A DNA stretch of 64,000 bases from CAVTPD01 sp963736575 (GCA_963736575.1 CAVTPD010000001.1:186001-250000), one strand, 5' to 3'. Counted from the stretch's first letter, positions 45,648 through 54,940 are shown. Program-made: numbers and translations. The notes: generated by a model not told the origin, from the sequence alone.

Positions 45648-45924
45648 GCCGGTGAAGGAGCGCAGATGATGGACTCGTGCTCCGACATCGACCACCGGGG
45701 CAAAAGCCCAGCTTGGGTATGGAGTTTGAGATCGCACCCTGACGAAGCCACCTCGGCAACGCCACAATTTACGGAGCGAACCCGAACCCTTGAGGATCTC
45801 GATGCCACCGAAGTGGACAGGATGAGAACCTTCGCGGAGCTAGTTGGCCGCTACACCCCTCCCCTGCTTGGCTTCGCCGATGCGGAGGATTCCTAGAAAC
45901 GCACTTCGGACTCGACTCTCCGCG

Positions 45925-47613
45925 ATGAAAACTGACAGTGTTTGGAAAGTGAATCCCACAGTGCCACATATCCCGACTTTCATTGATCTATTCTGTGGCT
46001 GCGGCGGGTTTTCTCTTGGCCTCCAGCGTGCGGGTTTCCGCTGTCTTGCAGCCATCGATTTCAACAAAGAGGCGATCACCACTTTCAAGGCAAACTTTGG
46101 CACAGGGCCACTTTCGCTGGTTGAGGATCTCGAGAAATATAAGCCGGAGACACTCGCTGGCCAGATTGGTTGTTCATCCGTCGATATCGTCATTGGAGGC
46201 CCGCCCTGCCAAGGGTTCAGCAATGCTAGGCAAGTCGACGCATCGAATCACGGGCCAAGAGTCAGGAAAGACGGCAGGCGTTATCTTTTTCGGCGTTACT
46301 TGGATTTCGTCGAGGCTTTCAACCCGAAGATTTTTGTCATCGAGAATGTGCTGGGTATGCAGACCGCCGCAAAGGGAAAATTCTTCACAATGGTGCAAGC
46401 AGAGGCACGTAAACTCGGATACAGGGTGCAGGCGCAGGTAGAAGAATCATGGAAATTGGGGGTTCCCCAGAAGCGAAGGCGTCAGCTTATCATTGGAGTA
46501 AAGACGGAAATCGCTGGGTATTTTCCAAGTGAGCTTAAGCCTGCATCTAGGGTAGCGGAATATCCGAATCCGAAACTTTGGGATGCAATTGGAGACTTGC
46601 CCGCCCTAGCTGCGGGCGAAGGCGATGAAGAGCAGGATTATGATCTACAGCGGCGCCTAAACCTCGTGGCTAGGAGGGGAGGATGCACGCACCACTATTT
46701 ACACAATGTGTTGGAAGTGGGTAAGACCACTAAGCTTACGGCTCACAGGGCCCGCCCTCACAGCGCCAGGGATTTGCGTGATTTCGAGCGGTTGTTGGAA
46801 GGAGAACACAGTGGGGAAGCCGAAGCAAGGGGCGTAGAAATGGAGTTCAAGTATAGTCGGACTTGTTTCAAGGATCGATACAAACGCCATCATCGCGAGG
46901 AACTGTGTGCCACCATAGTCGCGCACTTAGGGAAAGATGGATTAGGTTTCATACACCCAACACAAAATCGTTCCCTAACGCCTCGTGAGGCGGCGAGGAT
47001 CCAGAGTTTCCCGGACTGGTTCACTTTCCCGGTTGCCCGAACACATCAGTTTCGTCTGATCGGTAACGCCGTCCCGCCATTGGTTGGGGAGGCCGTGGGA
47101 GAAGAGATTGCTAGATTTCTCGCGCTTAGAGGACAAAATGACAGTGTAGTATCTGGTCAAGAGTTCGGTGGTGTGCCGGAAGATGAGGCGGAGGCGATAC
47201 ATTGGTTGCAGCCTGTTTTGGAGGTTCCCGCCATTTCACTCAGAAAAATGGGTGCAGAATCTTTCCGGAAAGCTTGGTTTGCTGTAGCATACCTCTATGG
47301 CGGTCTGCATCCGGATAGCGCCTTGGATCACGGGGATAAGATCCGCAGGGATCCACCGGAAGACGCGGTCGGCTTGGAGCGGTTCGAGCCGAGGCTTCTG
47401 GCTCCTTACTATGAGCGCAGCGGCTGGCCGGTCGTTCTAGCACCTTTGGCAAGGGAGGCATGGCGGCGGTATACAAAAGGAGAACTGGAAGACGAGGAGT
47501 TCTACTGTGTCGAGGCCCAGTTGGCTGGAATTCGATCCCGCGTGGTCGATTTCAATAGGGGCAAGGAGGAAGCTAGTGCGGCATACACAGCACTTGAAAG
47601 GGCAACCTCATAA
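45925..47613 (+). CDS. C5 DNA cytosine methyltransferase with extra C-terminal domain
   Basis: A 562-residue enzyme with all main C5-methylase motifs. Motif I is FIDLFCGCGGFSLGL (19-33), motif IV is GGPPCQGFS with catalytic Cys95, and motif VI is IENVLGM (139-145). Motif VIII is PQKRRR (181-186), followed by a target recognition region (~200-340). Motif IX is RSLTPREAARIQSFP (349-363) and motif X is FRLIGNAVPPLVGEA (376-390). Residues ~405-562 are an unrecognised extension containing FRKAWFAVAYLYGGLHPDSA and YYERSGWPVVLAPLAREAWR. The start is ATG 45925 (MKTDSVWKVN). It is the first gene of a four-gene operon, followed after 10 bp by a GHKL ATPase. It methylates cytosine at an unknown site, probably to mark self DNA. 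Confidence 0.92.
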   Translation: MKTDSVWKVNPTVPHIPTFIDLFCGCGGFSLGLQRAGFRCLAAIDFNKEAITTFKANFGTGPLSLVEDLEKYKPETLAGQIGCSSVDIVIGGPPCQGFSNARQVDASNHGPRVRKDGRRYLFRRYLDFVEAFNPKIFVIENVLGMQTAAKGKFFTMVQAEARKLGYRVQAQVEESWKLGVPQKRRRQLIIGVKTEIAGYFPSELKPASRVAEYPNPKLWDAIGDLPALAAGEGDEEQDYDLQRRLNLVARRGGCTHHYLHNVLEVGKTTKLTAHRARPHSARDLRDFERLLEGEHSGEAEARGVEMEFKYSRTCFKDRYKRHHREELCATIVAHLGKDGLGFIHPTQNRSLTPREAARIQSFPDWFTFPVARTHQFRLIGNAVPPLVGEAVGEEIARFLALRGQNDSVVSGQEFGGVPEDEAEAIHWLQPVLEVPAISLRKMGAESFRKAWFAVAYLYGGLHPDSALDHGDKIRRDPPEDAVGLERFEPRLLAPYYERSGWPVVLAPLAREAWRRYTKGELEDEEFYCVEAQLAGIRSRVVDFNRGKEEASAAYTALERATS

Positions 47614-47623
47614 ACGAGCGGAT

Positions 47624-49541
47624 ATGGCTACGTGGACTTTCAATAAACTAATGCCTGGCCAAAAGACCCGGGAGCCGATGCAGGGGGAGTTCTTCGCTAC
47701 AGAAGCAATACGCAATCCGGCCGAGGCATTGGTTCGTGAAGCGATTCAGAATTCTTTGGATGCGGGCGAGAGAGATGAGCGTGGGTTGCCATTGAATGCC
47801 GTCAAGATCCGGATCCACGTCGCCTCCGGCCAAGAAGCAGCAGATCCTAATGGTTTCTCGGAGTTCATGACCGGACTGTGGCCTCATCTTAATGCGGACA
47901 GGAATGGACTAAAAGAGCCACCCAAAAGCAGGGAATGCTGTCCATTCCTCGTCTTTGAGGATTTCGGCACCACCGGCTTGAAGGGTGATGTGTCTCAGTG
48001 GATCGACGATCCTGCAGCGAGGAACGCATTCTACTATTTCTTTCGCGCGGGAGGGTCGTACTGGCAAGGGAGATGACGACCGTGGTCGTTGGGGGATCGG
48101 CAAATATGTTTTCCCAAGATCAAGCTCCGCCAATACGTTCTTTGGGCTCACAGTCAGGGAGGGAGAAGAAGTGCCGATGCTGCTCGGTCAGGCGGTTTTG
48201 AGGACGCATTGTTGTGATGAGGTTCATTACACCCCGGACGGTGGTTTCGGCGCCCTAGGGGAAAACGGTCTGGTCCTTCCTGTTACAGATGTCGCGATGA
48301 TCGGACGATTCAGGAAGGTTTTTGGCGTGAGCCGCGAAAAGGAACCCGGACTTTCGATTGTTGTGCCATGGGTCGATGACAACGAGTTCAACCACGACCT
48401 ACTGGTTGCTGCCGTTGTGCGGGGATATTTCTACCCGATCCTTGAGGGAAAATTGGAGATTCGTGTTAGTGAAGGCGCTAACGTGACCCTGATTGATGCG
48501 GAAACCCTAGCCGATGTAGCCGGGAATCTCCCCGAGGCGCTTTCTGAAGAGTTACTCCCGACCTTTGAACTCGCCGAGTGGGCGAGCGTGAGGAAGCCGG
48601 CCGATTTCTTCGTGCTGAACATGGCTCCAAACCGCCCGGCATGGAGCAAGGATCTCATCCCCGAGGAATTTTACGACGATCTCCAGACAAAATTGGATAA
48701 TGGACAAAGGATCGCACTGCGGGTGCCGTTGAATGTGAGGCGAAAGGGTGCTGAGGCTCGCGATTCCTATTTCGATATTTTCATGGTGCGTGATGGCACA
48801 GGCGACGGGAGATCCATCTTTGTCAGGGAAGGAATCATTGTTTCTGATGTCAGGGCGCGGAGGGTTAGGGGGCTTCGCTCCTTGGTTGTCGTTGAGGATG
48901 GGCCGCTTGCTGGGCTTCTGGGCGATTCCGAGAATCCCGCGCATACAGAATGGCAGTCGAAATCGGCTAACTTCGAGGGAAAATACATCAATGGTCCGAG
49001 CTATCTGGCATTCGTCACACACTGCGTTTCCTCCATCGAAAACATCCTTGGCGCACGGCAGGAGCAAGAGGACGTAGCGATGCTGAAGGATTTCTTTTTC
49101 CTGCCCTCTCCGCCGGCCCCGGAAACGCCAAAAACCAGGAAGAAACGTAAGAAAAAGTCGGATGGTCCGGTTTCTCCTTCGCCCGAGCCTAAGCCGGAAC
49201 CGCGGAAGAAACGCTACCGCCTGGAAAGAATCGCTGGTGGTTTCCGGGTGTGCAATGGAGATCCGGATTGCGAAGTTCCGCATCTCATCGAGATCAAGGC
49301 CGCTTACGATGTCAGGAGGGGGAATCCGTTGAAGAAATACGACAAGGCGGATTTCGATCTCGCGAGTCCGGGTTTTGTGGAAGCGACCGTAACGGATGGA
49401 ATCATGGTGGAGTCCCGGAATGGCAACAAGCTCGTCCTGAAGGTGCTTTCGAGGGATTTCCGATTCCAAGTGTCCGGATTTGATACGAACCGCGACCTGT
49501 TGGTCAATGTCAGGGTGAAGGAGGTGGCGGGTGCAGCGTAG
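47624..49541 (+). CDS. GHKL-family (MutL/MORC/Hsp90-like) ATPase (one frameshift)
   Basis: About 638 aa when joined across a shift at 48040-48065. GHKL ATP-binding motifs appear in order. The N-box is PAEALVREAIQNSLDAGERD (about 32-51), with the Glu and Asn expected for Mg-ATP. Motif G1 is LVFEDFGTTGLKGD (109-122; DxGxxG form). Motif G2, after the shift, is RGRWGIGKYVFPRSS. The middle region (LSIVVPWVDDNEFNHDLLVA) resembles the transducer part of MORC/MutL-type proteins. A Lys/Pro-rich linker (about 370-410) leads to a beta-rich C-terminus. No HNH, TOPRIM or endonuclease motif is seen in it. It overlaps the next gene by 11 bp. A nucleotide-driven clamp acting with the methylase is inferred. 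Confidence 0.8.
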
Positions 49542-50305
49542 GTTCAATTACACGGAGAGGGTGCGCATCCTACAGGCCGATGTAAGCATCTTTCTCAAGG
49601 AGCAGGGAGGCGTCCTATCTTTCGACGCGGAACTCGATTTGGAGGAGTATGGGCTGGAGTCCGGCAGCCTTGTGTTCGTGGAGGCATACAGGCAGACCGC
49701 TTGGATGCGTTTTCCATGGGGGACGGTGGGAACTTTACGTGCCACCGGATGACCGTATGCTCACTGAATTTGATACTCCAGAGAAGATCCTCTTCCGCGT
49801 AAAGGTGACATCCAATGGAAATGATGGAGAGGAGCATGGGCTTTTGCTCGCCGAAGCCGACAGGATCCCGTTGAAAGGGCCAAAGGATGATGAGGTGAAT
49901 CATGATCCGCTATTGCCTGTGGTGCCCTCGGATCTTGAAGATCGAATCTGGGAGGTAGATTTCACCGGAAGGCCCCGCCTCTTGATCAACCGCAACCTTG
50001 GAAACTATCGAGAGATCGGATCGCATCCTTCTTTTGTGTCCTTGGTTTATCCTGCGGTAGTAAGGGAAGTGTTGACCCAAATACTCTTAGTGGAGGAGCA
50101 CCGGGACTATGACGATGATGTAGATGTTAATTCCAAATGGCTGAGGTTCGCGGTCGAAATCCTCGGTGTTGATGAGCCGCCGGAGTTGGAGGCTGGCGAA
50201 GCGGCAGCGATGGATTGGGTGGGTGAGGCGGTTTCCGCCTTCGCTAAGAAGCATAGTGTTGTATCAGAGTTTTCCGGATTTTGGGCGAGGGAGGTTAGCC
50301 AATGA
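49531..50305 (+). CDS. unrecognised protein 3 of the methylase-GHKL operon (one frameshift)
   Basis: The GTG start at 49531 lies inside the end of the GHKL gene. The first ~65 residues (RVRILQADVSIFLKEQGGVL; DLEEYGLESGSLVFVEAYRQ) are in one frame. After a slip near 49725 the protein continues RWELYVPPDDRMLTEFDTPE and ends FAKKHSVVSEFSGFWAREVS. Joined length ~257 aa. It contains RLLINRNLGNYREIGSHPSF then VSLVYPAVVREVLTQIL, suggesting a beta-rich N-terminal half and a helical C-terminus. No known motif is recognised. The stop overlaps the next start (ATGA at 50302), so all four genes are expressed together. Confidence 0.7.
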
Positions 50306-51009
50306 AGCTCCGCCGTTTCACCGCCGTCGGTTTGGCTGGCTTCGACGCTTACCTAGACGCGCTGAGGGGAGATCCTGCGCTTGAGCTCCCTTACGGGTTG
50401 CTGGATGGTTCGGAAACAAGCGAGGTTGTAGCCGAGGTAGAGGTGGAAGAAATTGAGTTTGAAACGCGCTACGAGGCGGGCGAATATCTTTATAGTCTTC
50501 TGGAAGAGGCGGGGCTGGCCGATGCCGCGCGGGACAAGGCTCTTTGGGCTTGGTTGTCGCTGTGGTTCTTCGAGTCTGTGTGCCCATATGATGAACAAGG
50601 GATGCGCAAGGTGCGAGATCGCGCGAGGTATGTTCCCGATGTGGCGAACTTCCTGAAATACTACAGGCATCTCCTTGCCAGCCCTTGGAGGACATACAAG
50701 GCACATCGTAATGATCCCGAAGCGGCGATGATTATCCTTTGCCAGCCCTTGGATGTTCCTGGCGACATCGTGGAACAATTTCTGTCCCGCCAAGGGTTGG
50801 TGACCAACCAAGGTTTCCTTCGCGCCGCGACCCATCTCTACCTCGATTCTGAAACGGGTTCTCCCAAAACCGGGGCAAGCTCAAGCGCACGAAGACTCGC
50901 ATCGTTCCACGATCAGATTGAAGTGACCTGGGATCTCTACGAAATGAATCCTGGGGAATTTCTCTCGAAACTGCCCTCAGAGTTTGATCGTTTCAGACCG
51001 GCTCTCTGA
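50302..51009 (+). CDS. unrecognised protein 4 of the methylase-GHKL operon
   Basis: A 235-residue intact protein starting MKLRRFTAVGLAGFDAYLDA. It has a helical middle (YLYSLLEEAGLADAARDKAL; WAWLSLWFFESVCPYDEQGM) and a conserved-looking stretch (YVPDVANFLKYYRHLLASPW then RTYKAH) followed by MIILCQPLDVPGDIVEQFLS. The last ~40 residues read RRLASFHDQIEVTWDLYEMN. I have a vague memory of a DUF6339-type family with this pattern but cannot confirm it. There is no nuclease motif. It overlaps the previous gene by 4 bp and is the last gene of the operon. Confidence 0.7.
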   Translation: MKLRRFTAVGLAGFDAYLDALRGDPALELPYGLLDGSETSEVVAEVEVEEIEFETRYEAGEYLYSLLEEAGLADAARDKALWAWLSLWFFESVCPYDEQGMRKVRDRARYVPDVANFLKYYRHLLASPWRTYKAHRNDPEAAMIILCQPLDVPGDIVEQFLSRQGLVTNQGFLRAATHLYLDSETGSPKTGASSSARRLASFHDQIEVTWDLYEMNPGEFLSKLPSEFDRFRPAL

Positions 51010-51430
51010 AGCGTAATCAAATAAATAGTTCATGTGGACGTGGAAGGCATACCTTTCTCTGTGATTCCCTTCAAGGGCCGCGCATCGAATGGATGGGGCG
51101 GTTGGGGTCATGGTTGGGGTCTGGGTGTATCATTCGGGTCAGTTCCCGCTAGATCGGAGCCGACTGCATCAGGGCAAGTGCCCTTCGAGCGGCACGGTCA
51201 TCGGGGTGGGGCATCGTTACTCTGCGCGATGGTTTCTCCTGATCGGGCATAGGCTGGATCGTAGCAACAGAGACGGGAGCGCCAAGGCAGAAATCTTTCC
51301 AGGAAGGTGTGGCGGAAGGCGGAAGGGAAGGCGGTTGGCGGTTGGCGGAGTTAGAACCGGTATCTCCACCGATTGTCACTTTATTTGCTTGTTTCGGTTA
51401 TTTCGTTTATGCTCTTCTATCGCCAACGCC
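51010..51430. other. intergenic region between the methylase operon and the PIN module
   Basis: No supported gene. It contains the left copy of a ~44-bp direct repeat (51263-51306), GGTTGG-rich stretches near 51090-51120, and, just before the next gene, a TTTATTTGCTTGTTTCGG-type AT-rich region (51380-51400) that could be a promoter. Open frames here lack coding character. Confidence 0.5.
51263..51306 (+). repeat. left copy of a direct repeat flanking the excisionase/PIN module
   Basis: AGCAACAGAGACGGGAGCGC and the following ~24 bp (ending CTTTCCAGGAAGG) recur at 52793-52836 with scattered substitutions. The left half is almost identical between copies. Confidence 0.65.
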
Positions 51431-51877
51431 ATGGAACCCACAAAAACAGAAAAACTGAACTCGAGCGACCGGGAGCTTCTCCAAAAAGTCCAGGAGGTCA
51501 TCAACGGCACCGAGCCGCCCATATTGCTCGGCCCGGAGGGCGGGCATGTGCAAATGCCCGCGCCGCTGTTCCACGTCCTCACGCAGGCTACCCGCGCGCT
51601 GCTTTCGGGGCAATCGGTCAGCATTTATTCGGAGGGAGAGGAACTCACCACCCAGGCCGCCGCAGACTTGCTCGGCTGCTCGCGGCCGTATCTGGTCAAG
51701 CTGCTGGATCAGGGGGAGATTCCCTTCCATTACGTTGGCACCCACCGTCGCATCAGCCTGCGTGATATGAAGGCCTACCAAAGGAAGCGGGATCAGGCCC
51801 GCCGCGAGGCTCTTGCGAAGATCACGCAGATGCCAGGCGAGGAAGACTACGCGCAGGGATACGCCAGCGAGGACTGA
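51431..51877 (+). CDS. excisionase-type DNA-binding antitoxin
   Basis: A 148-residue protein starting MEPTKTEKLNSSDRELLQKV. The second half is a helix-turn-helix of the excisionase/MerR-like kind: EELTTQAAADLLGCSRPYLV followed by KLLDQGEIPFHYVGTHRRIS and LRDMKAYQRKRD. The N-terminal half has MPAPLFHVLTQATRALLSGQ and a VSIYSEGEELTTQ strand. It precedes a PIN-domain gene by 4 bp, the known antitoxin-PIN arrangement. It probably represses its own promoter and neutralises the PIN protein. The open frame continues upstream to 51089 without coding character. Confidence 0.82.
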   Translation: MEPTKTEKLNSSDRELLQKVQEVINGTEPPILLGPEGGHVQMPAPLFHVLTQATRALLSGQSVSIYSEGEELTTQAAADLLGCSRPYLVKLLDQGEIPFHYVGTHRRISLRDMKAYQRKRDQARREALAKITQMPGEEDYAQGYASED

Positions 51878-51881
51878 ACGG

Positions 51882-52466
51882 ATGTGCGGGGATTTCATCG
51901 TTTGTCTGGATGCGTGCGTGCTTTTCCCGCCGGCGCTGTGTGATGTCCTGCTCAGGCTGGCCGAGCATCCGCGGCTGTATCGTCCGGTTTTTTCCGATGA
52001 GATACTCGCTGAGGTGCGCCGCTGCCAGATGACACGGTTCAAACAGCCATATACGGCGCAACAGGCGGATCATTGGCGAACCGAAGTCCTCAATGCCTTT
52101 CCGGATGCACTCGTTGAAAATTACCAACAGATCATTCCCATCCTGACCAACCACGAGAAGGATAGGCACGTCCTCGCAGCGGCGATCAAGGGTCAGGCCC
52201 AGCACATCGTTACGGCAAATCTAAAGGACTTCAGGGCAGAGCACCTGCAAGACTGGGATATCACGGCCATCCATCCGCAGTCTTATCTGCTCACGCTCTT
52301 CGAGCACTCCCCGGAGCGGGTCACCGACTGCCTGAGAAAAATCGCACGCGACCGCAGCAAGGATGGCCGTGAAGTTTGCGCGGAGCAGGTTCTCGCAAAT
52401 CTACGGGCAACCGTTCCGCTGTTCACAACGGAAGTCGCCAGGGATCTGGGCTGGGAGCTGGATTAG
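51882..52466 (+). CDS. PIN-domain toxin (partner of the excisionase-type antitoxin)
   Basis: A 194-residue protein starting at ATG 51882. The PIN catalytic acids are visible: Asp in FIVCLDACVLFPPALCDVLL, Glu in YRPVFSDEILAEVRRCQM, Asp in IPILTNHEKDRHVLAAAIKG and Asn/Asp in AQHIVTANLKDFRAEHLQDW. The C-terminal ~60 residues are helical. This long PIN subfamily pairs with helix-turn-helix antitoxins and is expected to be an RNase. An in-frame upstream extension to 51813 overlaps the antitoxin gene and is not preferred. Confidence 0.85.
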   Translation: MCGDFIVCLDACVLFPPALCDVLLRLAEHPRLYRPVFSDEILAEVRRCQMTRFKQPYTAQQADHWRTEVLNAFPDALVENYQQIIPILTNHEKDRHVLAAAIKGQAQHIVTANLKDFRAEHLQDWDITAIHPQSYLLTLFEHSPERVTDCLRKIARDRSKDGREVCAEQVLANLRATVPLFTTEVARDLGWELD

Positions 52467-53076
52467 AGAATCTGGAACCGGATCGGTGAGATCCATGACT
52501 TTGACCACGGGAAAGAGGGAGGCACCTATTTCAAGGGGAAAGGCAGACCCACCCTCGAAACCGTTTTCCCACGCAGGCACCGAGAAGAAAAAGAAATAGC
52601 CACGGATATAGGAGCCCTAAGGCACTCACGGCACGAGGCCGAATTTCATCCGAAGTTGTCGGAAGTTTCCACAATCACGCGATTCTGTCCATTCCCGATT
52701 TAGTCACTGAGGTAGTTGGTTGTGGCGGGCGTTTCAAGGGTGACCTGAGCCACGAAGGGGTGAGGATTCCGCAGGAGCGGAGGCCAGATCAAAGCAACAG
52801 AGGCGGGAGCGCCAAGAAAGGAATCTTCCTAGGAGGGTTTGGTTTCTTGCGGCACGGGATGGCGGTGGCACAAGGAGCAGCTGGATTCTGCTGTCAGAAA
52901 AGGATGGGAAATCGCCGGGGTTGCCGGGCAGCAGGACGCAGCCCCTCCTTGTGGGATGGAGGGCTGATGCGGAGAGGGTGTGGGGTTTGTTGTTAGCGAT
53001 TCTCCACTTTATGGGAAATGGATGGAATTGGAGGTAATTGGATGACTTCGGGTGGAATTGGAGTTAGGGTCCCGGC
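52467..53076. other. intergenic region with gene remnant and repeat
   Basis: No supported gene. Near 52490-52590 a frame reads EIHDFDHGKEGGTYFKGKGR then PTLETVFP without a start, which looks like a decayed fragment. The right copy of the direct repeat lies at 52793-52836. The rest is featureless to me. Confidence 0.45.
52793..52836 (+). repeat. right copy of a direct repeat flanking the excisionase/PIN module
   Basis: AGCAACAGAGGCGGGAGCGC followed by an AGAAAGGAATCTTCCTAGGA-type tail; imperfect copy of 51263-51306. The two copies, ~1.5 kb apart, enclose the toxin-antitoxin pair. Confidence 0.65.
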
Positions 53077-54153
53077 ATGGAGATCCCTCTGCCACCGGCG
53101 TTCCAGCCGACCAACGAGATGCTGACGTTGATCGCGGCCATTGACGAGTTCAAGGGCGAGTGGCGTGCGCTCGGAAACCTCGGGCCTGAGACCCTGCGCA
53201 CGCTGCACCGTATTGCGACCATCGAAAGCGCCGGGTCATCGACGCGGATCGAGGGTGCGAAGCTGAGCGACGGAGAGGTCGAGCAACTCGTCGGCAGACT
53301 CGGGAAGGAATCCTTTCAGTCGCGCGACGAACAGGAGGTTGCGGGCTACGCCTACGTAATGGAGTCGATCCAGACCGCGTGGGCTGACCTGCGGATTTCC
53401 GAGAGCATCATGCTCCAGTTGCATCGCGACCTGTTGCGATACAGCAACAAGGATGAACGCCATCGTGGCCAGTGGAAGAACCTCGACAACCACGTCGCGG
53501 CTTTCGATGCGAAGGGTAAGCAGATCGGTATCGTGTTCCAGACGGCGAGTCCGTTCGAGACGCCGATGCTGATGGAAAAGCTGCTGGGATGGCATGCCAA
53601 GGAGGAGAAAGACCCCATCCTTCACCCGTTGTTGCGGATCGCCATGTTCAACGTCGTTTTCCTTGCCATCCACCCGTTTCAGGACGGCAACGGCAGGCTT
53701 TCACGGGTGTTGACCAATCTGATGCTTTTACGCTCGGGCTATGCCTACGCGTCCTACAGTTCGCTGGAAAGCGTGATCGAGCATAACAAGGAAGCCTACT
53801 ACCTCGCCTTGCGGAGAACGCAAACCTCCTTCGGAAAATCCGCCGACTGGGAACCTTGGCTGCTGTTCTTCCTTCGCTCCTTGAAATCGCAGATCGGACG
53901 CTTGCGGGAGCGTCTTGAAAAAACACCATCGCCAAACGCCGAAAGCGATTTGCCGGGAGACCTCTCGCTCATGGCTGGGCGACTTCTGAGGTTGCTCGAA
54001 GAACGCCAGGCGCTATCCGTCGGCGACGCCGCCGAGGCGTTAGGCGTCAACCGCAACACTCTGAAAGGCAAGTTCGCGGAGCTGACTCAAAAAGGCTACG
54101 CTGAACTGCACGGCAAGGGGCGCGGCGCTCATTACCGCCGGGTGAAGAAGTAG
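53077..54153 (+). CDS. Fic-family AMPylator-like protein
   Basis: A 358-residue Fic protein. The active-site motif is IHPFQDGNGRLSRVLTNLML (HPFxDGNGRxxR) near residue 195. An N-terminal auto-inhibitory helix carries the S/TxxxEG/N motif in ESAGSSTRIEGAKLSD, as in class II Fic proteins. LQLHRDLLRYSNKDERHRGQ marks the first Fic helices. The C-terminal winged helix reads LEERQALSVGDAAEALGVNR then NTLKGKFAELTQKGY. Fic enzymes transfer AMP (or another nucleotide moiety) to protein hydroxyls. The start is ATG 53077 (MEIPLPPAFQPTNEML). Confidence 0.92.
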   Translation: MEIPLPPAFQPTNEMLTLIAAIDEFKGEWRALGNLGPETLRTLHRIATIESAGSSTRIEGAKLSDGEVEQLVGRLGKESFQSRDEQEVAGYAYVMESIQTAWADLRISESIMLQLHRDLLRYSNKDERHRGQWKNLDNHVAAFDAKGKQIGIVFQTASPFETPMLMEKLLGWHAKEEKDPILHPLLRIAMFNVVFLAIHPFQDGNGRLSRVLTNLMLLRSGYAYASYSSLESVIEHNKEAYYLALRRTQTSFGKSADWEPWLLFFLRSLKSQIGRLRERLEKTPSPNAESDLPGDLSLMAGRLLRLLEERQALSVGDAAEALGVNRNTLKGKFAELTQKGYAELHGKGRGAHYRRVKK

Positions 54154-54340
54154 GAGCCGTTGCGCGGTCGAATTCTGCAATTCTGCGATGAAGAAAGAGT
54201 GATGGCTAAGCGACGTCGCCAGCTCCAACGCTGAGGCTTCCCCCCTCGTTACTTCCTTCGCCGAGGCTTCCGCCTTCGCTAGAGCTTCGGACGGACTCGT
54301 CGGCGGTCAAGAAGGCTTTGGCTGGCAAGACAGCCGGAGT

Positions 54341-54582
54341 CTACCAGAGCCTCTTCGCGGCGAAAGCGCGTCCGGAGCCGGATTTGAGGTAGGTTTCGAA
54401 GGTGGCTGCCTTTCCCGGGAGCTGAAGGCGGAGTAATGGACGAGCTGCCAAGGGCGGAATTTCGCGGTGTGGGGGGAGCCGCCTTCGTTGTACTTCTGGA
54501 GGCGGGCTTTGAGATCGGAGGTGAGGCCGATGTAGGTTTCTTCCGGGTGGGGGATGCTGCGGAGGAGATAGACGTAGAGCAT
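54341..54582 (-). CDS. GIY-YIG nuclease-superfamily protein, copy 1 (frameshifted)
   Basis: A small UPF0213/YhbQ-like GIY-YIG protein. It starts MLYVYLLRSIPHPEETYIGL with the VYLLRS and YIGLTSDLKARLQKYN motifs (GIY-YIG core), continues TAKFRPWQLVHYSAFSSRER, and shifts near 54408. It ends GKAATFETYLKSGSGRAFAA then KRLW. One missing A in a GGGAAAGG run restores the normal ~80-aa protein. The same shift at the same position occurs in the paralogue 358 bp away. GIY-YIG domains cleave DNA; the small forms are of uncertain function. Confidence 0.8.
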
Positions 54583-54698
54583 CAGGGTGCGTCGGGGTTG
54601 GAGGGTGGTTTGGACGCGTAAGTCCGCCGTCGCTGAAGCTATGGCGGGCAGCCTTCGCCAAGGCCACGCTGACAAGCTGCTGGCTTGCCAGCCGTAGC

Positions 54699-54940
54699 CT
54701 ACCAAAACCTCTTGGCGGCGAAAGCGCGGCCGGAGCCGGATTTTAAGTAGGTTTCGAAGGCGGATGCCTTTCCCGGGAGCTGAAGGCGGAGTATTGGACG
54801 AGCTGCCAAGGGCGGAATTTCGCGGTGTGGGGGGAGCCGCCTTCGTTGTGCTTCTGGAGGCGGGCTTTGAGATCGGAGGTGAGGCCGATGTAGGTTTGGT
54901 CTGGGTGCCCGATGCTTTGCAACAGATAAACGTAGTGCAT
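54699..54940 (-). CDS. GIY-YIG nuclease-superfamily protein, copy 2 (frameshifted)
   Basis: A tandem paralogue of 54341-54582: MHYVYLLQSIGHPDQTYIGL, TSDLKARLQKHNEGGSPHTA, TAKFRPWQLVQYSAFSSRER, a shift near 54766, then GKASAFETYLKSGSGRAFAA and KRFW. Divergence from copy 1 is concentrated in residues 2-15; the rest is near identical. The downstream end is 358 bp from that of copy 1. It is followed, toward ssrA, by a palindromic segment. Confidence 0.8.

Noticed and set aside
51089..51430. N-terminal 114 residues of the long frame leading into the excisionase-type antitoxin
   Set aside because: The extension covers a flanking direct repeat and non-coding sequence; the domain begins after ATG 51431.
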